From the NCBI GenBank assembly GCA_003131585.1, contig PKVW01000016.1:43183-97901 (forward strand): a stretch of DNA of 54,719 nt. The letters run 5' to 3'. A model generated the notes under the pieces. The model was given only the letters and a program-made list of their open reading frames with translations. It had not been told where the DNA came from and did not search any database. The position numbers were made by a program, and so were the translations under genes. The first letter of the stretch is position 1; every line of letters begins with the position of its first letter. The DNA is from Acidobacteriaceae bacterium. GTDB lineage: Bacteria > Acidobacteriota > Terriglobia > Terriglobales > Acidobacteriaceae. Below, one piece after another: positions 50,258 to 54,719 of this stretch.

Positions 50258-51217
50258 ATGTCCCCTGAGATAGCGATCGCCGTATCCCACAAGGCCGCCG
50301 AACTGGAAAAAGCGCTGCGCCGCGTGATCCGCGGCAAAGACGATGTGGTGCGGCTCGCGCTGGTCAGCATCTTTGCCCGTGGACATTTGCTGATTGAAGG
50401 CGTCCCAGGAGTCGGCAAAACCACGCTGGGACAGGCGCTTGCCCGCGCCATCGATTGCACGTTTCAGCGGGTGCAGTTCACCAGCGACATGCTGCCTTCC
50501 GATGTTTTGGGGATCTCCGTTTATTCCGCGATGGAGCAGGAGTTTGAGTTCAAACGCGGCCCGGTGTTCACCAACGTTTTGCTGGCCGACGAAATCAATC
50601 GCACCACGCCGAAGACGCAATCCGCGCTGCTTGAAGCGATGAATGAAGGCCAGGTCACGGTGGACGCGCATTCCTACGAACTGCCGCAGCCGTTTCTGGT
50701 GATCGCCACGCAGAATCCGGTGGAGCATCACGGGACTTATCCTTTGCCCGAGTCACAACTTGACCGCTTCTTGATGCGGGTGCGCATGGGCTATCCCGAG
50801 GCCGCGGCCGAGCGCGAGATTGTGCGCTCCGAGGCCGGTGCGGCGCACTTGCAGGATTTACGGCCCGTACTTTCCGGCGCTGACGTGCTGGAGATGCAAG
50901 AGGCGGTCAAGCGCATTCGCGTGGATGAATCGCTGGTGAGCTATGCGCTTGAAATCGTTCGCCGGACGCGCGAGTCGGAGTATTTGTCGCTCGGGGTTTC
51001 TCCTCGCGGCGCGCAGGCGCTCTATCGCGCTGCACAAGCAATGGCTTTTCTCGATGGCCGCAGCTTCTGCACTCCGGAAGATTTCAAGCCGCTAGCGGTG
51101 CCGGTCTTCGCTCACCGCGTGGTGGTCAACGGAAGTTATGCCTCGACGCTGAAGAAGTCAGAGCAGGCCGATCAGGTGCTTCGCGAGATTGTGGAGAACG
51201 TGGCAGTGCCGGTGTAG
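50258..51217 (+). CDS. MoxR-family AAA+ ATPase
   Basis: 319 residues. Walker A GVPGVGKTTLGQALA, Walker B VLLADEINR, the MoxR-specific TPKTQSALLEAMNEGQVT, and sensor-1 FLVIATQNPVEHHGTYPLPESQLDRF are all present. MoxR proteins act as chaperones for maturation of partner proteins, usually encoded nearby as DUF58 and VWA proteins. Here the next gene is a DUF4149 protein instead. ATG 50258 is used; GTG 50234 is possible. A heptamer array starts 4 bp after the stop. Confidence 0.92.
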   Translation: MSPEIAIAVSHKAAELEKALRRVIRGKDDVVRLALVSIFARGHLLIEGVPGVGKTTLGQALARAIDCTFQRVQFTSDMLPSDVLGISVYSAMEQEFEFKRGPVFTNVLLADEINRTTPKTQSALLEAMNEGQVTVDAHSYELPQPFLVIATQNPVEHHGTYPLPESQLDRFLMRVRMGYPEAAAEREIVRSEAGAAHLQDLRPVLSGADVLEMQEAVKRIRVDESLVSYALEIVRRTRESEYLSLGVSPRGAQALYRAAQAMAFLDGRSFCTPEDFKPLAVPVFAHRVVVNGSYASTLKKSEQADQVLREIVENVAVPV

Positions 51218-51221
51218 AAGC

Positions 51222-51249
51222 AGTGGTCAGTTGTCAGTGGTCAGTTGCC
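51222..51249 (+). repeat. Heptamer array after moxR
   Basis: AGTGGTC, AGTTGTC, AGTGGTC, AGTTGCC (51222-51249). It reads AGYNNYN on the moxR strand, 4 bp after the stop codon. No inverted mate was seen before the next gene. The unit family is that of 32776-32850. Confidence 0.93.
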
Positions 51250-51302
51250 AGTTCTTCCGACCTGCGCGATCTCAAGAGGCATGAGGATATAATTCTCGCG
51301 TC

Positions 51303-51776
51303 ATGTCTCTCCTTCGCTTTCTCATGCTGCTTTCGCTCGTCGTTTGGATCGGCGGGCTGATCTTTTTTGCTTTCGTGCTTGCGCCTACGGCTTTTTCTGT
51401 TTTGCCTACGACTCATCTGGCCGGCAACGTGGTTGGCCGCGCGCTGAGTAAGCTGCACTGGATCGCGATCGTTTCCGGAATCGTCTTCCTGATCAGTTCG
51501 ATGCTCTACAGCCGTTTTACCGACGGCACGGCGCATGTCTTCGCGGCGCGGCATGTGCTTCTCTGCCTCATGCTCGCGCTCACGCTGATCTCGCAGTTCG
51601 GAATCATTCCGCGCATGGACGTTTTGCGGGCATCGCTGGGCGAAGTGAGCTCCGTACCGATCGACAATCCCGCCCGCATCCAGTTCGATGCGTTGCATGC
51701 TTGGTCGACGCGCGTGGAAGGCGCGGTGTTGCTGCTGGGGTTGGTGGTTGTGTATCTGACCGCGCGCAGCTTCTAG
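51303..51776 (+). CDS. DUF4149-type integral membrane protein
   Basis: 157 residues with four membrane helices. The first holds LMLLSLVVWIGGLIFFAFVLAPTAF (family core VWIGGLIFF). It resembles DUF4149/TMEM205-type proteins of unknown function. It ends with RSF and the stop TAG is itself part of a heptamer array (GCTTCTA). It lies 85 bp after moxR and may be co-transcribed. Confidence 0.75.
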   Translation: MSLLRFLMLLSLVVWIGGLIFFAFVLAPTAFSVLPTTHLAGNVVGRALSKLHWIAIVSGIVFLISSMLYSRFTDGTAHVFAARHVLLCLMLALTLISQFGIIPRMDVLRASLGEVSSVPIDNPARIQFDALHAWSTRVEGAVLLLGLVVVYLTARSF

Positions 51777-51934
51777 CTGCTAGCTTCTAGCCAAACCTTC
51801 CTGCGTCCCGGTTGGGCAATATCCGCTTCATCGTTTATCCTGAAGTGTTGTCTTACCCGTCGCTGAAGCCACAGTGCGTATTGAGTCTGAGTTCGCCCTA
51901 GAGTTGCATCAGCTAAGAGCTAGGAGCTAGAAGC
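51769..51934. repeat. Inverted heptamer pair between DUF4149 gene and ychF
   Basis: Left units GCTTCTA, GCTGCTA, GCTTCTA (51769-51789) include the DUF4149 stop codon. Right units TAAGAGC, TAGGAGC, TAGAAGC (51914-51934) are inverted and end 7 bp before the ychF start codon. Their GGAGC may serve as its ribosome binding site. The core is 124 bp. Confidence 0.92.
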
Positions 51935-51941
51935 TTTCCCT

Positions 51942-53027
51942 ATGAAAACCGGCATCATTGGCCTGCCTCAGGTGGGCAAGACATCGCTGTTTCGGATCCT
52001 GACCAAAGCGCATCTTTCGGACCAGGCGCGGGCCAACCCGCGCGAGGCGCACGTCGGCGTGGCCAAAGTCCCGGATGAGCGCCTGGATCGGCTGGCCGCG
52101 CTTTACAATCCGAAGAAACTTACTCACACTTCGGTTGAGTACGTCGACGTTGGCGCCATCGGCCAGGAAGCGCTGAAAGACACTGGCTACGCCGCTCATT
52201 TGCGCACCGTGGACGCGCTTGCCCACGTGGTCCGGGTATTTGACGATCCTTCGGTTCCGCACGCTGGCGAAATCGATCCGCTGCGCGACATCAAGAATGT
52301 GGAATTCGATCTGCTGGTCAGCGATCTCGGACAAATCGAAAAGCGGCTGGAGCGGCTGGAAAAAGATCTCAAGAAGATGAAAACGCCGGAGCTCGAAAAA
52401 GAATTTGAGCTGCTGAAGCGCGCCAAGGTGCAGGTGGAGTCCGACAAACCTTTGCGCGAGATGGAGATGACTGCCGAGGACAAGAAGCGCATCAAGGGCT
52501 TCATGTTCCTGAGCGAGAAACCGATTTTCTACGTGCTCAACATCGGCGAGTCGACCGAACTGGGCAAGGAACTGGAAGAAGCGGTGAGCAAGTACAAGCT
52601 CACCGAAATCGCCGCGCGGCCGAACGCCGCGGCCACCGCGATCTGCGGCAAAGTCGAAGCCGAACTGGCCGAGATGAGCGATGCGGACGCCGCCGAATTC
52701 CTCTCCAGCTACGGACTCACCGAGAGCGGCCTGGTGCGGCTGATTCGCACAACTTACAAACTGCTGGGCCTGATTTCATTCTTCACCGCTGGCGAAGATG
52801 AGTGCCGCGCCTGGCAGATTCCGGCGAACTCGCGGGCGCAGGAAGGCGCAGGAGCGATTCACTCCGACCTGGAAAAACATTTTATCCGCGCCGAAACGAT
52901 CCGATGGGATCAATTGCTCGAAGCCGGCTCGGAAGCGAACGCCCGCGCCAGAGGCACGCTGCGGCTCGAGGGGAAAGACTACATCGTGAAGGATGGCGAT
53001 GTGATGCACATCAGACACAGCGGTTAG
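51942..53027 (+). CDS. ychF: YchF/Obg-like nucleotide-binding protein (divergent)
   Basis: 361 residues. The P-loop GLPQVGKTSLF, the YchF-type NIGES in place of the GTPase NKxD motif (ATP preference in the family), and the C-terminal DUF933/TGS-like domain (LISFFTAGEDECRAW, LEGKDYIVKDGDVMH) identify it. YchF proteins bind ribosomes and influence translation and stress response. Oddity: the switch region that is normally DIAGL followed by a Gly-rich segment reads DVGAIGQEALKD, so this is a divergent member and catalysis is uncertain. The stop codon forms part of a heptamer array. Confidence 0.85.
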   Translation: MKTGIIGLPQVGKTSLFRILTKAHLSDQARANPREAHVGVAKVPDERLDRLAALYNPKKLTHTSVEYVDVGAIGQEALKDTGYAAHLRTVDALAHVVRVFDDPSVPHAGEIDPLRDIKNVEFDLLVSDLGQIEKRLERLEKDLKKMKTPELEKEFELLKRAKVQVESDKPLREMEMTAEDKKRIKGFMFLSEKPIFYVLNIGESTELGKELEEAVSKYKLTEIAARPNAAATAICGKVEAELAEMSDADAAEFLSSYGLTESGLVRLIRTTYKLLGLISFFTAGEDECRAWQIPANSRAQEGAGAIHSDLEKHFIRAETIRWDQLLEAGSEANARARGTLRLEGKDYIVKDGDVMHIRHSG

Positions 53028-53052
53028 TCCTGAGTCTCGAGTCCCGAGTATT
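53025..53052 (+). repeat. Left heptamer array after ychF
   Basis: TAGTCCT, GAGTCTC, GAGTCCC, GAGTATT (53025-53052). The first unit contains the ychF stop codon. Its inverted mate is at 53593-53627. Confidence 0.9.
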
Positions 53053-53172
53053 CCTTTTATGGCGTCGACCGGGGCCGCAAGGTCCAAGTTTGGATGTTCC
53101 ATTTCGGGACCTAAAACCGAATTGCAGGTTCTAATTGGCCCACTCGTTTATCAGTGCCTGTAAGCTGAACTG

Positions 53173-53550
53173 GTGGCCCGACACTACAAAGACCTGATTG
53201 CATGGCAAAAATCAATGGACCTGGTATCTGCACCCTACGATGCGACTGAATCATTCCCCAAACGTGAAACATACAGTTTGACCGATCAGATGCGCCGGGC
53301 AGCCGTCTCCGTCCCAAGCAATATCGCAGAGGGGCAAGCCCACTACACTGATCGCGAGTTTCGCTATTTCCTTCGCCGCTCGCGAGGATCACTCGCAGAA
53401 CTTGAAACCCAGGTAATGATCGCACGGCAAAGAAACTATCTTTCCGAATCCCAGGCCGCGGAACTTTTGAAGCGATCTGACGAAGTAAACCGCATCCTAA
53501 GCGGTCTGATCAACTCACTCGGACAACAAATTCCATTATCGGCGATTTGA
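53173..53550 (+). CDS. Four-helix-bundle protein (23S rRNA intervening-sequence type)
   Basis: 125 residues from GTG 53173. It shows the signature of the family first seen in 23S rRNA intervening sequences: YKDLIAWQKSMDLV, LTDQMRRAAVSVPSNIAEG and YFLRRSRGSLAELETQVMIA. Structural homologues form four-helix bundles, but their function is unknown. Here the gene is not inside an rRNA operon; it stands alone, bracketed by inverted heptamer arrays (53025-53052 and 53593-53627). That arrangement suggests it was carried in on a small repeat-bounded cassette. Confidence 0.85.
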   Translation: MARHYKDLIAWQKSMDLVSAPYDATESFPKRETYSLTDQMRRAAVSVPSNIAEGQAHYTDREFRYFLRRSRGSLAELETQVMIARQRNYLSESQAAELLKRSDEVNRILSGLINSLGQQIPLSAI

Positions 53551-53592
53551 CTGCATTCCTCTGTAGTCGATACCTTTACTTCGGGATTCGAC

Positions 53593-53627
53593 GACTCGGG
53601 ACTCGCGACTCGGGACTCTCAACTCGA
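53593..53627 (-). repeat. Right heptamer array before the ZIP gene
   Basis: GACTCGG, GACTCGC, GACTCGG, GACTCTC, AACTCGA (53593-53627). The inverse orientation matches the left array at 53025-53052. The last base is the first base of the ZIP start codon. Confidence 0.9.
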
Positions 53628-54358
53628 TGCACGCTATCGCCACCAGCATCCTGCTCGGCCTCACCGCTGCCGCGGCCAACGTCTTTGGCGGGGCGATCAT
53701 CGTGCAGCGGAGCTGGGAGCGGCGCTATCTCCGCTACTTTGTCGCGTTGGGCGCGGGATTCATGCTGGCCACCGCGCTGGTCGAGATGGTTCCGGAAAGC
53801 CTGGAGCTGCGGGGCAGAGGCGCGGCTTTTCTGATCCTGCTGGGCTACCTGCTCATCCATTTTTTCGAGCACACCGTCACGCCGCACTTCCACTTCGGCG
53901 AGGAGACGCACAAAGACGAGTTCATGCATCCGCGCAAGGGATACTCGGTATTGCTCGGGCTGATCATCCACGCGTTTTTTGACGGCATCGCCATCGCTTC
54001 CGGATTTCTGGTTTCGAACGCTCTGGGCTGGATCATCTTTTTCGCCATCTTCCTGCACAAGATTCCCGAAGGCTTCACCGTGAGCTCGGTCATGCTGGCC
54101 AGCGGACGCAGCCGCGGCACGGCGTGGGGCGCGTCCGTGATCTTAGGCGGGGCAACGCTGGCGGGCGTCCTGACCATGGCGCTTTTCCGGCAACACGTGG
54201 ACGCGGGACTGCCGCTCGCAGCAGGTGTCACGATCTACGTGGCGGCCTCGGATTTAGTTCCGGAGGTAAACAAAGAACCGGGAGCCAAGATGGCCCTGCT
54301 GGTCTTCGTTGGGGCGGGGATTGTGTTTCTGCTGGATGCTTTGTTCCACGCGCACTGA
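53627..54358 (+). CDS. ZIP-family metal transporter
   Basis: 243 residues with seven to eight membrane helices. A His-rich loop (HFFEHTVTPHFHFGEETH) lies between helices 3 and 4. The metal-binding helices are visible as HAFFDGIAIASGF and HKIPEGFTVSSVM, the ZIP signatures. It likely imports zinc or another divalent metal. The start codon touches the preceding heptamer array, and no Shine-Dalgarno sequence is seen there. It is convergent with the damaged AbrB-type gene, with a 9-bp gap. Confidence 0.9.
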   Translation: MHAIATSILLGLTAAAANVFGGAIIVQRSWERRYLRYFVALGAGFMLATALVEMVPESLELRGRGAAFLILLGYLLIHFFEHTVTPHFHFGEETHKDEFMHPRKGYSVLLGLIIHAFFDGIAIASGFLVSNALGWIIFFAIFLHKIPEGFTVSSVMLASGRSRGTAWGASVILGGATLAGVLTMALFRQHVDAGLPLAAGVTIYVAASDLVPEVNKEPGAKMALLVFVGAGIVFLLDALFHAH

Positions 54359-54367
54359 GCCGGATAC

Positions 54368-54598
54368 TTATCGCAAACCGGAATCCTTCTCCCGCTCGAT
54401 TCGGCCAGGAAACCCGCGCCCGGCCAGTATGCCCTTCATACCATCAATGAATAAATCGTTCAGCGGCTGAAGCAAGAGACGACCTTTCTCCTCCAGAAAC
54501 GCCAAGCGAGTTCCCTCGTCGATCTGGAACCTGCGGCGGATCTCTACCGGGATCACGACGCGGCCTTTCGCCTTGACAGTCGCCTACGAAGTCGCCAT
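54368..54598 (-). pseudogene. AbrB/SpoVT-type DNA-binding protein with a stop near its start
   Basis: The frame encodes a swapped-hairpin AbrB domain: VKAKGRVVIPVEIRRRFQI and DEGTRLAFLEEKGRLLLQPL. From the natural ATG 54598 the frame reads MATS and then TAG (54586-54584). A repeated GCGACT on either side suggests that a short duplication put in the stop. Translation could still begin at GTG 54556, but this would lose the first beta strand. Such proteins are usually antitoxins with a PIN toxin downstream; none follows here. Confidence 0.6.
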
Positions 54599-54682
54599 GG
54601 TTACATCTTGCGCTGTCGGTTCGTCGTCTGGAGCTGGGCGCCGTCCGCTGCAGCGGACTCGGTTCCTGCAGGATTCTGCTTT

Positions 54683-54702
54683 CCCCGCACTTACGTGCGG
54701 GG
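54683..54702. repeat. CCCCGCAC palindrome at the window end
   Basis: CCCCGCAC (54683-54690) and GTGCGGGG (54695-54702) form a perfect 8-bp stem with a TTAC loop. It appears to be part of a dispersed repeat that continues past the window end; CGTCCGCTGCAGCGGAC a little upstream is another palindrome. Confidence 0.6.
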
Positions 54703-54719
54703 CTAATGAATGCCGTCGC

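Noticed and set aside
13286-53627. CRISPR array interpretation of the short repeats
   Set aside because: Units are 7-15 bp, directly adjacent without spacers, and no cas genes are present.

Overview
The window looks like a chromosomal segment of an Acidobacteriota bacterium, most likely class Terriglobia. The evidence is the gene content: a secreted S53 peptidase with Ig-like tail, a DUF2934 protein, a DUF3106 protein beside an ECF sigma/anti-sigma pair, a TolB-tailed Ser/Thr kinase, an ImuA-ImuB-DnaE2 mutasome, and a CcmF/CcmH cytochrome c system with a CxCxC-type CcmH. The DNA is GC-rich and the lineage is an inference from protein families only. I see no phage, plasmid backbone, CRISPR array or intact insertion sequence.

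Layout. 0.6-9.5 kb: secreted peptidase, then fdhE divergent from fdnG-fdnH-fdnI, a periplasm-facing respiratory formate dehydrogenase. Its catalytic subunit is read through an in-frame TGA as selenocysteine (Sec194), followed by a SECIS-like hairpin. 9.6-13.3 kb: a PQQ-type sugar dehydrogenase, tRNA-Val(CAC), and an ECF sigma / zinc anti-sigma / DUF3106 set. 13.4-19.7 kb: dnaE2, imuB and imuA in one minus-strand SOS-type mutagenesis operon. 20-31 kb: M13 peptidase, PhoU-like protein, a methyltransferase-like membrane protein, kelch protein, MATE exporter, SpoIIE-type phosphatase, thioredoxin reductase-like protein. 31-41 kb: TonB-like protein, proline dehydrogenase, gamma-glutamyltransferase, kinase, a secreted phosphoesterase lying inside the remains of pyrE, M48 peptidase, FkbM-like methyltransferase. 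41.6-47.9 kb: tRNA-Glu(CTC), DUF2934, ccmF-ccmH-ccmI-like, two secreted proteins. 48-54.7 kb: membrane proteins, htpX, moxR, DUF4149, a divergent ychF, a four-helix-bundle protein, a ZIP transporter and a damaged AbrB-type gene.

The most striking signal is not a gene. Many gene junctions carry short tandem arrays of 7-bp units that fit AGYNNYN. In eight of eight cases just downstream of (or overlapping) a stop codon, the unit reads in that orientation on the coding strand. Inverted arrays often sit just before the next gene, so the two face each other. An 8-bp variant fills both gaps of the imuA-imuB-dnaE2 operon. Related composite palindromes also lie in frame inside dnaE2 (three insertions), and a different REP-like palindrome lies in frame inside fdhE. 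Fifteen-bp triplicate repeats occur both between and inside genes. Together they suggest an active process that builds short, polar, hairpin-forming repeats at gene ends and sometimes within genes. This is the best candidate here for something not well described.
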